Positions 30,732 through 43,274 of a DNA stretch of 64,000 nt are shown here, one piece after another. The stretch lies in assembly GCA_026075535.2 (NCBI GenBank), contig AP026544.2, positions 10,106,001-10,170,000 on the forward strand, written 5' to 3'. The position numbers were made by a program, and so were the translations under genes. The notes below the pieces were generated by a model. It did not search any database. It had not been told where the DNA came from and was given only the letters and a program-made list of their open reading frames with translations. The stretch comes from Tricholoma matsutake. Taxonomy: Eukaryota; Basidiomycota; Agaricomycetes; Agaricales; Tricholomataceae. The first letter of the stretch is position 1. Every line of letters begins with the position of its first letter.

Positions 30732-31420
30732 GAGGTAATGGGTAGCAAATTTTGACTGTGATGTTGTTGAGTCTTCTGTAGTCTTGAACCAGTCGAAGTG
30801 AGCCATCCTTCTTCTTGACAAAGAAAAAGGGAGAGGCCATGGGTGACTTCGATGGTCGAATACATCCAGAGGTCAGGTGCTCGTTGATGAACTGGTCAAG
30901 CTGTCACTGTTCTTCAGGAGAGAGAGGATAGACCTTGCAGGATGAAGGGGTTGCACCGTGGGTGAGGATCCCATGGCTTGCATGCAGGGAGAGAGTCAAA
31001 TGATTCCTTGGAGAACATGTCCCAGAAATCATGGAGATAAGGAAGTAAGGATTTAGTAGAGGATTTAGCAGCATCATTTTTGTGGAAGGCCTCAGCGAGG
31101 CATTGGGATATGTTTGATGTAGCACACACCTCATGCAATGGATGAATCGCAGTGTAGAAGATCTGATCACCTTCCTCCACTTCCTCTGGCTCCTCCTCAT
31201 CATAATCCAAGTCCGGCATCAGATCAGGAACCCCTTCTAACTCCACTTCAGGTATAGGCAGGGGTCTGGCACAACACTTCTGAGTATGTCGTATCACAGC
31301 CCTCTGTCCACAACGTTCTTGCCTGGCTTCTGTGAAACAAGTATGACAGCGGGATGAACATCAGCTCATGGTAACCTCCCCTGTACACCAGTCAACCTCT
31401 GGGTTATGGTCTCAAAGCCA
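30732..31420 (-). pseudogene. Gypsy C Pol: protease-RT linker and RT fingers
   Basis: The frame reads HNPEVDW, a Cys-rich stretch (CSSRCHTCF and KCCARPLP), an acidic linker, then [41 protein letters not shown] and [14 protein letters not shown]. It stops at YPLPL where the CACTA element is inserted and resumes at 13778. Stops (TGA) and a frameshift near 30920 break it. Confidence 0.88.
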
Positions 31421-31425
31421 CAGTG

Positions 31426-33019
31426 ATGATGCTCAACCCAGAAACCCAAACAAAACCTACTAAATGGCTTCGGATGGTATAACTCAAGTCAGAGGAAGGA
31501 TGCGAGGCCCTCTAGATGTCACCTGTCAGATCGACCATCAAATAGTCATAAAAGGACTGCTTGTCGAAGCAATTTGAAGCTAACAAAAGGTGTTTTGAGG
31601 AATTTCAAAGAATTTCGTGGCTAGATCGATGAATTTGGAGTGCGCAAATATGTTCGGACGCAAGATCAGGGGACTAGATGAGTAGTAGAAGCAAAACAAA
31701 GGTGAATCAAGGGAAACGAGAGCAAAAATAGTGTAATTCAAAGATTTTCAAGGAATTTCAAAGAAGATTAGCATATAACACCAAACTTCGGACTGAATAA
31801 GACTACACTGAACTCTCAAATCACTGTGATCTGGGAGGAAGACAATGACTTTCTTGTTTTTCTTTGTATTCAGTACATCTTTTTATATAAAATAAAGAAA
31901 CTACCTAAAAAGGCTAGAGAACATGAGGCAAACATGTGGAAAAAAGACAATAGAAGTATATCAGAACTAGTGTTTGAAGGTCCAGTCCATGGTTATGTAA
32001 CAGTCTTCTGGAATTTTGAGATGTAATCTGCTTGTTAAAGCCTTACAACTTATCCTGGCATTCCAGGACTTTTTGTACACAATGTCAAGATATGACCAAA
32101 AATGTTTTGTCATTATGCTTCAGTAATTTTTACAGAATTAAACCTATTATACACAAAACAATTTTTCCAGTTCATACATTTTTCTCAAAACCTCGGAAAA
32201 TGTATGGACTGGAAAAATTGTTTTATGTTTAATATGTTTAATTCTGTAAAAACCACTGAGGCATAATGACAAACCTTTTCAATCATATATTGACATTGTG
32301 TACAAAAAGTCTGGAAATGCCAGGATAAGTTGTAAGGCTTTAACAAGCAGATTACATCTCAAAATTCCAAAAGACTGTTACATAACCATGGACTGGACCT
32401 TCAAACACTAATCAGAACAATAAAGCGAGACTAGAAAGGGTGAATATAACACATGATGAAGAAATAATAAGAAAGAATAGCTAAAAGTGGACTGTCCTTG
32501 TTATAAATTGCATAAAACATTGGAAACTGCTTCAAGCGGATTGTATGTGTGCACATGCAATCGAAATGTGTTCAATATACTCGAGATAGTGTCCCATGTG
32601 TCCAGCATGTGTCTGAAGATCGTTCAAATAGGAAATACTGTGTCCAAAGATGTTTTTCGAGGTTCAAGGTTTTTCAAAGATTTTCAAAGTTTCTTCGGAC
32701 TTTGTTTGTGGCCCGAAATCGGTGCAATATTGCTCGAGACTGGTTTGGAACTCATCGACAATTTTCCAAGTGTATATTCTGAGCTGTCCAAAGGTCGGGG
32801 GAATTGTATTACGGTGGCCGAAGGCATGCGAAGAATTTTAAGGTGTTGCGAAGAATTTCAAAGCATTTTTGTGACTTTGTAGAATTTCATAGAGGTTTGC
32901 AGAACTTTGGAGGGGTTCATATGGGTTTGTAGAGCTTTGTAGAGGTCTGTAGAACTTCATAGAGCTTCGACAATGATCATAGATGTGTTTTCCGAGCTTG
33001 AACAACAAGGTGGACCTAT
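31426..33019. repeat. LTR-like dispersed repeat, copy 2
   Basis: It interrupts the gypsy C protease between ILGYP and LWL. Flanks are CAGTG (31421-31425) and CAATG (33020-33024), a 5-bp duplication with one transition. It has the same ends as copy 1 at 18116. A foldback MITE (31968-32410) is nested in it. TATATAAAATAAAG near 31880 may be its promoter. Confidence 0.65.
31968..32410. mobile_element. hAT-type foldback MITE, almost entirely palindromic
   Basis: 443 bp, starting TAGTGTTTGAAGGTCCAG and ending with its inverted copy, with an exact 8-bp duplication ATCAGAAC (31960-31967 and 32411-32418). Copy 1 of the surrounding repeat has the empty site. The two arms of about 210 bp pair almost completely around a short centre near 32190. 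It has no coding capacity. Confidence 0.93.
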
Positions 33020-33550
33020 CAATGGATAGCCCAAAATCACCTTCTGCTTTCCTAATTGAGTGACAGCAAAAAGGGCACGCTCACTGTGATCTTTGTAATG
33101 GAGGACCAGGTCTACAACCTCTCGGATGGCACCAGCTTTGTTTGGGGACCCATCTACATTATAAACAGGTATCAGACGCGAGAGTGAGTGAGTATTCAGG
33201 CAATGTTGTTGTGTGAGATGGGCATCAATGAAGAGACCAGTCACACCAGAGTCCAGGAGCGCAGAGACACCGAGTATCTGTCCAGTGTTGGTAGTCTGTA
33301 GTTCAATTGCTAGGTTCAAGGAATGTGTAGAGGGAGTGGACGCAACAATATATTTGCATGGTAGTTTACACTCCCATGATTTAATTTTGGGGTGTGGAGC
33401 AGAGGGAGAGATGGGAAGAGCAGGTATGTCTTCAGCCAACTTCAAAGGGTCAGAGAGGGGAAGAGTCACAGAAATAGATTCATTCTCCAGGGATTCAACT
33501 GACAAGACTTCAAAGTGGTTATGGACAGGCAGTGAGGGTGTACGATTCAC
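33020..33550 (-). pseudogene. Gypsy C aspartic protease region
   Basis: It contains LLDSGVTGLFIDAHL (active-site D-S-G) near 33250, RLIPVYNVDGSPNKAG and the ILGYP block. The N-terminal linker carries MNRTPSLPVHNHFEVL. The frame is open for 180 codons and is cut by the LTR-like repeat right after ILGYP. It would process the Gag-Pol polyprotein. Confidence 0.88.
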
Positions 33551-34829
33551 TCACTCCAAACAGAAAAATCCTGCTCCTCTACAACTTCTGACTTGATCTC
33601 TTCTGCAACCTGATCCTTCACTTCCTCAACATCTACAAGCGCCAACAAGTCTTGGAGGAGTTCATCTCGCCCCTCAGGGGTGAGCATGTGGATATCCTGA
33701 TGATGGGGACACGCTTCAGCCCTGTGCCCAGTTTCCCCACAGTGGTAGCAGAGATCCAACCTACACGCACGGCTGCAGGCCACATCAACATCCATTGGTA
33801 CTGGGACATTGACGGCTGGTGTGGGAGTCTGACAAACAGGAATGGGGTTATGGCGGGGAAGGGTTCGATTGAAGGTGTAGGGTGCATGAGTGGTAGTTGG
33901 AGCATGGAATGCAGCATTAAACACCACATTTCTGAGTCGGTTCCTGTCACAGAGTGAAGCAGCTTCATACCAAGCATAGATATCATTGTCCGCTGGGCGC
34001 CCTTCCAACATCTGTGCAATCTGGTCCTGAATTTCTCGATTGAGGCCCCATCAGAACTTCACCACCACTGGTAGCCCACTCCCATATCCTGCCATGTCCA
34101 CCAAATCCTTAAACTCATTGATATAATTGTCCACAGATCGATGTGCCTGGTGGTAAGAGGATGACTCGAGCCGTGTCACTGCTCAGTGGCACTCATTGAG
34201 GGGACAAAAGTGGCATACAAACTCTGCTCGAAAGTCACCCCAAGTGGAGAAAGGTAGAGAACTGAGCTCCTTAGTTTGGCACAGAATACGGTCCATGTAG
34301 AGATAGGCACATTCAGATTTCATGTATGTGAAGACCCAATAATCTTTGCAGCCTCATCGATGAATTGATGCAACTGGAGACTGATGTATAACTCACAGGA
34401 ATTAAGGAATGCACACCCCTGCACACGTGCGCCATTAAATTTGGTGGGGGGAGATGGTTTGATCTGGGCACGCTCCTTAGTGGGTGCATTTGGTGGTGCA
34501 TCATTGTTGGGCATGCTTGGAGTCGCAATGGGGGGAATATTGGTCGTAGGGTTAGTCTGGAGGGTCCTGATGAAGTTTTTGATCATAGATTTAAGTGAAT
34601 GACTTTGCATGCATATTCCGGAAATGTCGCTTTCAAGCACGTCGAGGCGCTCTGATGTGTCCATGTCACTAGGGGGTGCATTTGGCAAAAATGGCAGCAC
34701 AGTAAAGGTGGGACTGTCTGGAACAGTGTGTAGGGAGTCTGTGGAGCTTTGGGAAGTGTCGTCCACTCTGTACCTGCCTATCTTGGGCAGTGCATTCACA
34801 ATTTCGGGGCTTAGGAGAGAGTTTTCTAC
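33547..34829 (-). pseudogene. Gypsy C Gag
   Basis: From the 5' LTR downwards it shows a disordered Ser/Pro-rich start, a central segment with LDVLESDISGI, KPSPPTKFNGAR (typical of the start of a Gag capsid in this group), a degraded capsid region around 34030-34320 with frameshifts, then NDIYAWYEAASLCDRNR and a zinc knuckle CYHCGETGHRAEAC (C-x2-C-x4-H-x4-C) near 33730. A short acidic C-terminus precedes the protease. Broken by at least two frame changes. Confidence 0.82.
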
Positions 34830-35080
34830 TATAAGGGCAACCTCAGCCTCTAGCAAAGGGAAATCCAAAGTTAAAATTATACTACATATTACAGGGATTG
34901 GGGGTGCACCTAGCAAAGGGAAATTTGAAGAGAAAACTCTAAGGATCCCTTTGCCAATGCCCAGTATATGTTAAGACAACAAAAATCAAATAATAACCTA
35001 AAAATAGAAAAGGCAGAGATAGGCAGATCAAGACTGCCAAATGACATCATACCAAGGGGTAGATGTTGGAAGGGGTGCTC
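34830..35080 (-). repeat. Gypsy C 5' LTR, inner part
   Basis: Matches 8396-8645. It contains the segment AGAAAACTCT (within 34926-34941) and, 30 bases upstream on the minus strand, ATATAC. The LTR continues at 35406-35437 and 44205-44357 after nested insertions. Inside the LTR edge the putative primer site reads AGAAAACTCT on the element strand (34818-34827). Confidence 0.9.
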
Positions 35081-35400
35081 TGCTAAAGTCTGAGGTTGCC
35101 TTTAGTGCAGTTTAACCTAGCAACTGTGAAGGGAGACTCAGATAGACTGAACAGCTGGAGTCCAGAGTGAGCAACTAGTTATTATATGAGACAATAAGGA
35201 GTACAGTACCTGGAGTCCAGAGTGAGCAACTGAAGAGTGCAAAACTCCGGACTCTGCAGTCTACATACTGTGAAACAAACAGTGATAAACACAAGGTGGA
35301 AACTACTCTAAGTGCCCATGAGTGTAACTACAAGTGATAGGACATGGAATAGAAGTAGGATAGAAGTAAAATAGAGAGATGGTGAATCATACATTTAACA
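35081..35400 (-). repeat. Solo copia LTR
   Basis: Inverse of the LTR at 1306-1570, with an exact duplication TGCTC (35076-35080 and 35401-35405). It is 55 bp longer because CTGGAGTCCAGAGTGAGCAA occurs twice with a short unique spacer. It inserted in the gypsy C 5' LTR. Confidence 0.95.
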
Positions 35401-35659
35401 TGCTCTGCCTCTAAATATAAAACTGTCAACATGCACACAAGGGTGCTCCAGCCCGAAAATCCCAGATGTGGACCCAGTTAGTTAGTCCAGCCTCTTGCCA
35501 CAAAAAAAAAATGGAACCCCTCAATTTTTGACAAAATTTGATGTCTGGAGCTCAAATTATCACTAAGCACCTAAATACAGGCAAATTTCAGGCAAAATAT
35601 TGAGAATTACTAAATTTGGAGTTAGGAGAAAATTTCAACCTCAACCTCTCTATGTGACG

Positions 35660-38600
35660 TGCATAGCTCTGATGTCATTGGTAAAGGAGGTATGTAATGC
35701 ATCAAGTCCTCATAGGAAGGTTCTGTTACTAATTGGGATACCCCAGCAGTTCTTGATGCAGAGGAGTATGCAGAATGTCCTGATTGTGGAGCTTTCATAC
35801 ATTGCGGCACAGTTGGAATTCAAAATCTTGAAAAGCAGCACTGAGGCTCAAAGATTTGTCTAGAATCTAAAGCAAAATGAGATAAGAATGCAAAAATGAA
35901 GAAAAATGGAACACTCTTTAGCTTTTTCAACTGACAAAAACCAAGCTTGGTACCATCAACGGTACCCAGTGTACCATTGGTACAGAGTCCTGCAATACCC
36001 TGAGACAAGGCACCCAATACCACACCAGTGGCAGTTGCACAGGGAGGGGCACATGTTCCATCTATTACAACACTTAGGATCAGCCCCTTTATCAAAAAGT
36101 TCACCAACCTTGTGAAAAACCTACCTGACACAATCCCAGAGGCTTCCAACAGTGACAAACTGGCTGAGTTTGGACAAGATCCAGCAAACTTCGATGATAA
36201 GACATTCAACAAGGATGATCTGTGGGAGGAGGAGATCAACCCACGCTTGAAAAGGATTCTGGGATGGGGAACTGAAGGGAACATGAAAGACTTGATTCGG
36301 CGGGGAAGGAAAGGAGTGGAAGGACTTGCAATTTATGTAAGATACTTTATTGAGGAATGGGGAGTCAGTGAGAGCTTGTTCGAGGGAAAGCTATCACATT
36401 TAATGATTGCCCTGGAAGAAATGTGAGTCAGATGAGATGAACATGTATCTAAGCTCTAGAACTCACCATTTCAACAGTGTCAAGGAATTGAAACCTCCAG
36501 AAGCCACCAAACCAGAGCATGATCAAGCACACAAAAGCCTCACACCCATTCTTGACCTCACAATGACACCTGAACATGATGAACTATCAGATGTGATCAT
36601 GTTGAGTTTGTTCGAGTTCGAAGCCAGTCTTGGACTGAAAAGCATGTCACTGGCAGCAAACTTGTGCAAGGGATACATACTGGCCTTTTCCAACAGAAAG
36701 TCCCCACATACCTCATATCCATTCACCCTACATGACACATTGGTCCTTCCATGGGATTACTTGCTAAGGAATGGTGTAATGGCACTATTTTTGCGGGCCT
36801 GTCTCATCTTCACTGATAAGAGTAGGCAATCATGTGGGCCATGTCAGCAACTAGTATGAGAAAACAAGATTTTGGAGAATATCCTCACCCAAATCAATGA
36901 AGGAGTTTACAAAAATGCTGGATATGCATACTATGGATTTTCTGCACTGTCGGAAGTCCTCCATTGCAAAACCCAGCAGCTTTGTATCTCTGAGTTGCGG
37001 GGACTAAACCAGGCCAAAAAGCTCCTCTCAAAAGTGACAGTGCTGTCCAACCAAAAATGATTGTTGATGGTGATTGCAAGTGGAAAGGTTAATCGGGTTG
37101 ATCGCATCCTCAGCATTGGTCTTCATCAAAAAAAGGGTGCCCGAGGCCTACTTGCATCATATGTTGCGGCAGCAGAGGGCCACTACCACCCGAAAAGCTT
37201 CAGAGGATATGAAGGCATTGCTCCTGTGGAAACTGGGGGGAAATCAAGTTGCACAAATCAATCATTGTGCAAATGATGCACCCAGTGTCTCATACCTGTG
37301 AACCCATTCAACTGTTCCACCAATTATCCCTTCACACAAATCCCCTAACAATACAGGAAGTTGAGATGAACCTGAATGCAACACTCCACAGTGTGCTTGA
37401 TGTGGTTCATAGCCACAGCAAATCAAAGGTCCTTCACATGGTCTTGATGTTTGACAAGATTGCAGCTGAGAAATGTATCTGCTGGGACTCAAAGACGAAC
37501 TCCTTCCTCGGACTGTGTAGGCAACATGCAAGCAAAACCTCGATGGAGTTTATAAACAAAGGAGATATGGAGGAACTGTTTTGATGTCTTGACGATGGTG
37601 TTGTCCATTATGCGGCCAAGGTGAGAAAGTTCCATTTTGGGAAAGATTTGCTTCTGCATCGAGCCTTGATCAGATTCTATTTTAGGCCACCATTGCTGCG
37701 CTGGGAATTCTATGCAAGGACAACCGCATATACCCTGGATGGCCTGTCCTTGTATCTGGGGACTGCAAGCGAGAAACAGGGAAACAACATGCCAGTGTAA
37801 TTCAAACAGTCCTTGATGGTGTGAACAACTGTCAGGACACAATGAGACCTCAAGTAGTGTCCATCGCATCAGATGGGGAAAGCCGATGAGGTGCTGCTTT
37901 TATTCTCCTCACTTTCAAACACAAGCTATCCTCAAACTCGCCAATATACCCTCTTCTACAACCTCTTACCTTCCTGAATCTTCATGTGGGTGATGATGAC
38001 TTCACATGTGACAAAGCATGTTTTCAAACATTTCCGCAACCTTCTTCTCTGCCATCGTGGTGTCATAATTAATGGTTTCTGAATCAAGCCTGGTGTTCTG
38101 AAAGATCATTTCAAGTCCAATAGATTATCAGCAGACCATATCTGAGCTCTATTCAACCCAGAAGATCAACAGGACATTGCCTTGCATTTCTGACAACCCT
38201 TGTCCTGGATTTCAAAAGGCTCATGAGGCTATTTGGACACTGGGGAAACTTCTATACCATATAGTGTTCCCCTACCTATGCGTCAACCTCTCTCTTTTAG
38301 AGCAGATTGAGCATCTCAGTGCTACGGCTTGCACTCTACAAGTCAGCTAGGCAAGACTTCATCCCAACAAACCTTTACATCGATGTCATGCTCATGGTCA
38401 AAAATGTGTTGTTCTGTGTGGTGAAGGCAAAGATCGACAATCCTGATGGAGAATTGTGGATCCTTCTCCTGGGGACTGACCGCCTGGAAGAATTGTTTGG
38501 GATCCTTCATACTATGGTTGGAAATGACACAAATTTAGATATTCTACAGCTCATTTGTCACCTTGCTGGAACAACAGAGGTTTCCAACATACTCACCAAA

Positions 38601-40364
38601 TACCCTCACTGGGATCAAGCTCCTCAACAGTTGAAGCTTCCAGCACTATCATGAGAATCAAAAGAGATTCCCAACAGTGCTGACCATATCAAACCTTCGT
38701 CATGGAGGGGTAACATCAAGGTCAAGGACATATCCCTCCAAACCTCATGGAATTGTGGCAGGCATCTTGTCGAGGATGAGTGCAACTTTGTCAAACCAAT
38801 CCTTACCAAAATCGAGACAAAACCGAGTGTCAATCTCCTTGCACTGTTTGGGGTACTTTTGTTTGATGTCCCTTTGGCAGAAGACGACATCAACGAGAGT
38901 CTGGAATACCCTGACATGTCCACCACCCCTTCCTCTCAGCTACCAAACCCAAATCCTAGCAGAAACTCTATTGATGAGTCAGAGACCTGGGTTGAAGTCG
39001 AGGATACTTTGCATGAACTTGCAGCCTTTGAAATCGTCCTGATACAACCTCACACTGGAACGGGAATCAGCCAAACAGAATTCAGCTGCACAATTGTCAT
39101 AAATGGTACTGAGATAGCCAAATCACATGCTCTTGCCCAGTACAGCAAGTTCCAAAAGCATGCTGGCTCCACAGATCACTTGAGATGGGTCCAACATGTC
39201 AAGCGATATGTCAAGGACAAGAATTTTGATGCACACATTGGCAGGCCTGATCCTAATTTCCCAGCTGATGACACTGAGGTTGTGGTTATCTCAGATGCCA
39301 TTGCCACCCTCATTTATTCTGACAAGTGCTTCTGGATATGCATTGGCGAGGTAAACAACATAAAATTGATGGTGATCCTGCAGCTTTTGTTCAAGTCAAC
39401 ATGCTTGACAAAGACCCCATCACCATCTCATATCAAATGCTCAGTCTACACCCAGCAACATCAGATGATGATCCTAACCAAAACCATGATTGGAGGATGT
39501 ACACAACCCAAGAGCACTCATTCATGGTCCCTGGCCATCTCATTCAAGTCATGAATCCAATGCTTTCAGTAACTCATACAGATATTCCTTTTTATCTATT
39601 CCAAAGTTCAGTCCTAGTCATGCTAACTGCAAGTATCTTCCAAGGTCTAACAACATCTCACCTCAAGAGTGTCCCAAGGATTGCGCCAAGTCAGGAATAC
39701 CCATATCACAAAGTGTCAGGTGAGTCAATAACATATTGAGCTTGATAAGGATTCTAACCATGGTTGATCAGGCAGGGCATGCTTCATTTGCGAGTCTCAC
39801 CAACAAGAAGTTGAGGATGATGGAACCTCAAGCTGTCCACGCTGCTCTCCAATAGTAACACTTGACCTTTCCCAAGGTCAACGAGTACTCAAGCATATTG
39901 GCACTCATATTCTCCACGATCCAGCTTGACCCAGTCAACTGAGGTCTGTGGCTTGTGCCTTCGGCCACCACCCTTCTGTCAATTCTTCTTAACCAAAGGA
40001 AAAGGCACCAACAGAAGTCTAAAAATAAATAAATCATTATCTCAAGGCTGTTTATTGAAGGTAAAATATTTGTATAGCATTGCAGCTGAGTCCTCTCCAT
40101 CTTCCCCATGTTCAAATGTCCCTGTCGCATGCCCTCTTTGCTCAAACACTGCTCCCACCATCTGGAAGTATTTTATGAGGGCCCACTTCCAGGAAACACA
40201 TACATCAGTGCTGATCTCAAAATATGAACATCTTTGGAAATTTTCAAACTTCGAGACAGCTGAAATGAAGAAGATATGGGCAAAGCAAAAGAACATAATT
40301 GTGAAATGTACCAAGAGATCAAAGAATCCACCTTTGGTGGTCTCCAAGAACCATCGTGCCCACA
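35660..40364 (+). pseudogene. Large transposase-like protein, N-terminal and central parts
   Basis: I cannot assign a named family. Near 35760 the frame shows AEEYAECPDCGAFIHCGT, a Cys/His cluster, then a basic linker and the segment ITTLRISPFIKKFTNLVKNLP. Further blocks are KDLIRRGRKGVEGLAIYVRYF, AGYAYYGFSALSEVL, FLGLCRQHASK, VLVSGDCKRETG, VVSIASDGES, FLNLHVGDDDFTCD, DFIPTNLYIDVML, KIDNPDGELWILLLGTDRLEELFGI, GNDTNLDILQL, TTEVSNILTKYPHWD, then a second zinc-like region CGLCLRPPPFCQFFLTKGKG and CPLCSNTAPTIWKYF. The conserved acidic residues in SGDCKRET, SIASDGE and LLGTDRLEELFG are candidates for a DDE/D triad, which is inference. Stops are mostly TGA; there are several introns and frame changes. 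Confidence 0.65.
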
Positions 40365-40429
40365 TAGTGTTTGAAAGTCCAGTCTGGTCCGGTTTTTTGC
40401 CCCTCTTAGAGGGCAACCATGAACCAGAC

Positions 40430-41215
40430 TGGTGATGATACTCAACCTGGGAAAACCACCAAAACAGCCGATGAGACAACCGATGATATTTGCGACGAGT
40501 CAGAGGAAGAGTGCGAGACGTTCCGAATGTTTGTGGTCCAACCTATGGGAAGATAACTAGTTGGTACTAGTCGTGAAGGTAGTGCTATAGGAGACAAAGG
40601 TGTTTGGCATGGTCTGATCGAGTATTGATTGATATCGAGGACAATCGACAAGATTGACGGTGAACAATGTTTATCGTTGATGGTTGATGTGTGAATTCTG
40701 AGGACCTTTCGATAGGTCGATAGTATACGAAGGCTATAGCCAATGGCTATAAAGTGTTGGACTGGTTACTAGTGCTAGCAACAAGAGGATCAAATGAAGA
40801 TCAAGGACGATGATGATCGCAGAGGTTTCTCATCGATTGAGAAAACTCATAGAAACTTAGATTGTTTTAGAAGATTGATCGGATGCTTAGAACTGTATAC
40901 AAGACGATAGGTGAAGACAATTTCCTGTATTTCCAAGTAGATACTACAGAGTTTTATATGTTTTAAAAGAAACTTCCTAAAATGGTATAAGAAACATGTG
41001 TAGAACATGAGGCAAAAGATATGAGTTAAGGCACAAGGCCAAAAAGGAGACTGGAATCCAAACAAGAAAGAGATGTATCATATGATGAAGGAGTAATAAA
41101 GGGAAAGAACTAAAAAGAGACTGTCCTTTGTGTATAAACCACACTAAGTCTCACAATAATCCATCCAGTGGGTTCTGTACGCGATAGGGACTTGGAATGA
41201 GGCTGACCTATTATC
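40430..41215. repeat. Diverged LTR-like repeat, copy 3
   Basis: It starts GATGATACTCAACCTGGGAAA and ends GAGGCTGACCTAT, parallel to copies 1 and 2. The middle shares GACGAGTCAGAGGAAG-type sequence and a TTTTATATGTTTTAAAAG box. It is strongly diverged, so the borders are approximate. Confidence 0.5.
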
Positions 41216-41809
41216 AGCAGGTTTGAGCACAGGTTGGAGTACTCCCTGGTGCATGGTATTCCACCATTTAGATAACAAATGTGGTGCCCAATGTCACTTG
41301 CAGTCTCTCGATATCAATCGATAATACTCAATGATGATCGACGACAGTCGACGATGTTTGATCGTGGTCACGGTTTGTTCGAAGTTTATCGGGGATGTTT
41401 GATGGTTGTTTAGAGGGATCTTAGGGGCTTTCAAGGTAGTCCTAAGGTTGTGTGATGTGGTCTCTTGGTATGATCAATGTCGCTGGTGATGTTTCAACGC
41501 GGTTGATATGATATCGCGATCGACAGACTGGGTCACGCTGCATCTGGGACATTGTAGGAGTTAGCCGATGTGATTAGAATATGGTTGAAATGGTGAATCG
41601 GCCTTTGAGCCCAGGAGACAACCTATCACCGGTTCATGTATTTCAGAATTTATATGCAACCGCCCACTGGACTGGTATAAACCGGTCTGTCACGGTTGCC
41701 TTACGGTTCTGTGTTAGACTGGTCCAGACCGGTTTGGAACTGGTCAGGACCGACTACATAAGTACACTACATAATACAGTTTTGAAACTAAAGTGAACTT
41801 TAAAAAATA

Positions 41810-43000
41810 CCCCTCACAGGCAGGGGCCTGTGAGTGAGCATGTCAGTAATGAAACAAATAAAACCTAAAATAAAACCCCGCAAAACGTGCTACTAGGTTA
41901 CCACCTTCATCATCCCTTGTTCATCATCCCTCATTTGTTGTCCCTTGTTTGTTGTCCCTTGTTTGCTTGATTAGCCGTTAGCACCCATGATCCACCCCAT
42001 GAGCAGTTGCTTGTAGCGGTGGGGGCAGGTGCTAGGTTATGCCACTGGTCTTGAGGTTAGTGTGATGTGATGGGTTTACAAGGTGGTGTGGTGCATACCT
42101 GAGCTGATGGTTGAACCTTGTCCATGCGTCGTTAGCACCCACATTTCATCCATTGCCTCCTAACGTTCATCATTTGAGGTGGTTTGTAGTTTGTCATTCG
42201 TTGTTTGTCAAATGTCATCCATCCATTGTTAGCACCTGCATTCCCCCGCACGAGCAGATGCTCACAACAGCAGGGGTGGGTTCTGGATACTGTTGTTGCA
42301 ATGGTCCTGTTTCAAGAGGGGATATGGGGGGGTCAGTGGTGATGTGGCAGGTTTACAGGGTTGTGGGGTGCTTACCTTGCTACCTCACCTGGCTTTCCTT
42401 CATAGCCCATTGTGCTGGTGTTGCATCATCGTTGTCCACAGTGTTGATATAGCCATTAGCACCTGTGATCCCCCTGCAAGCAGTGGCTCGCAGCGGCGGG
42501 GGCAGGTGCTGGGTTAATGTTCCCGTTCTTGGGTGGTTGGGGTTGTTAGTGATGACGTGGCAGGTTTACGAGGTAGGGAGGGTGCTTACCTGTGCAATGC
42601 CCTCATTTACGGAGTGATGGTGGTCATGTTGAGGGTGGTGATGGTTGCATTGGCAGAGGTGGTGTGTCACATTGGTGGAGAACTGCTATGATAGCACCAA
42701 CGATCCACCCCACAAGCAGTGGCTGGCGAGGCTGGATGTCATCGTCATTGTCATCTCTGTTCGTCGGCCAGCCCAGTTGTTCGTTGTCCACCCACGAGCA
42801 GTGGCTCATGAGGTTGCATGGGTGGGGTATGGCAGGTGGGTGTGGAACTGCCATCCTAGGGCCGTCTCATTGTTGTAACACATTTAGAACCTAAAAATCA
42901 AATGAAAACATTAGTTAGTTTGACAAAAAAACATGAAGCAATAAGGAAAAAACTACCTAGGCCTGTATTCTGTTGGTCACACAGTGGTTGTGGTGGTTGC
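41810..43000 (-). repeat. GC-rich palindrome body with an intron-like segment
   Basis: Related to 10490-11640. It has CACGAGCAGATGCTCACA, GAGCAGTTGCTTG- and CGAGCAGTGGCTCA-type palindromes (42000, 42255, 42475, 42710, 42790). At about 42886-42950, on the minus strand, it has CCTAGGTAGTTTTTT...AACTAACTAAT...TTTTTAGGTTCT. Confidence 0.55.
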
Positions 43001-43274
43001 ATTGTTGTTGAATGATGGTGGTGAGAATGCAACATTGACTGACGTTGATTTGATTGATGCATCACATGTGATAAGACCGGTTGCACATGGGGTCGGTTGC
43101 AACCAGTCTTTTAGTGGTCTATTAATATCGTTGATTATAGCCAGACCGGCAACCGGGTAATACCCAGACCTTGGGCAACCGCAACTGAAAGTCCGGTTGC
43201 CATCAGTCCAGTTTGGTTCAGTTGTCAGTCTTTTTTCGGTCCTATAGACTGGACTTTCAAACACTATGCCCACA

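Larger units (their letters stand above)
40365..43266. mobile_element. hAT-like non-autonomous element, 2.9 kb
   Basis: Ends TAGTGTTTGAAAGTCCAGTC and its inverse, with an exact 8-bp duplication TGCCCACA (40357-40364 and 43267-43274). The ends match the MITE at 31968 except one base. Subterminal regions (41575-41775 and 43073-43260) are rich in ACCGG/CCGGT motifs. The interior holds an LTR-like repeat copy (40430-41215) and a palindrome-rich body (41810-43060). No transposase was seen. Confidence 0.9.

Noticed and set aside
40430..41215. Exact target duplication for LTR-like repeat copy 3
   Set aside because: The flanks TGGTG and TATCA do not agree; borders remain approximate.
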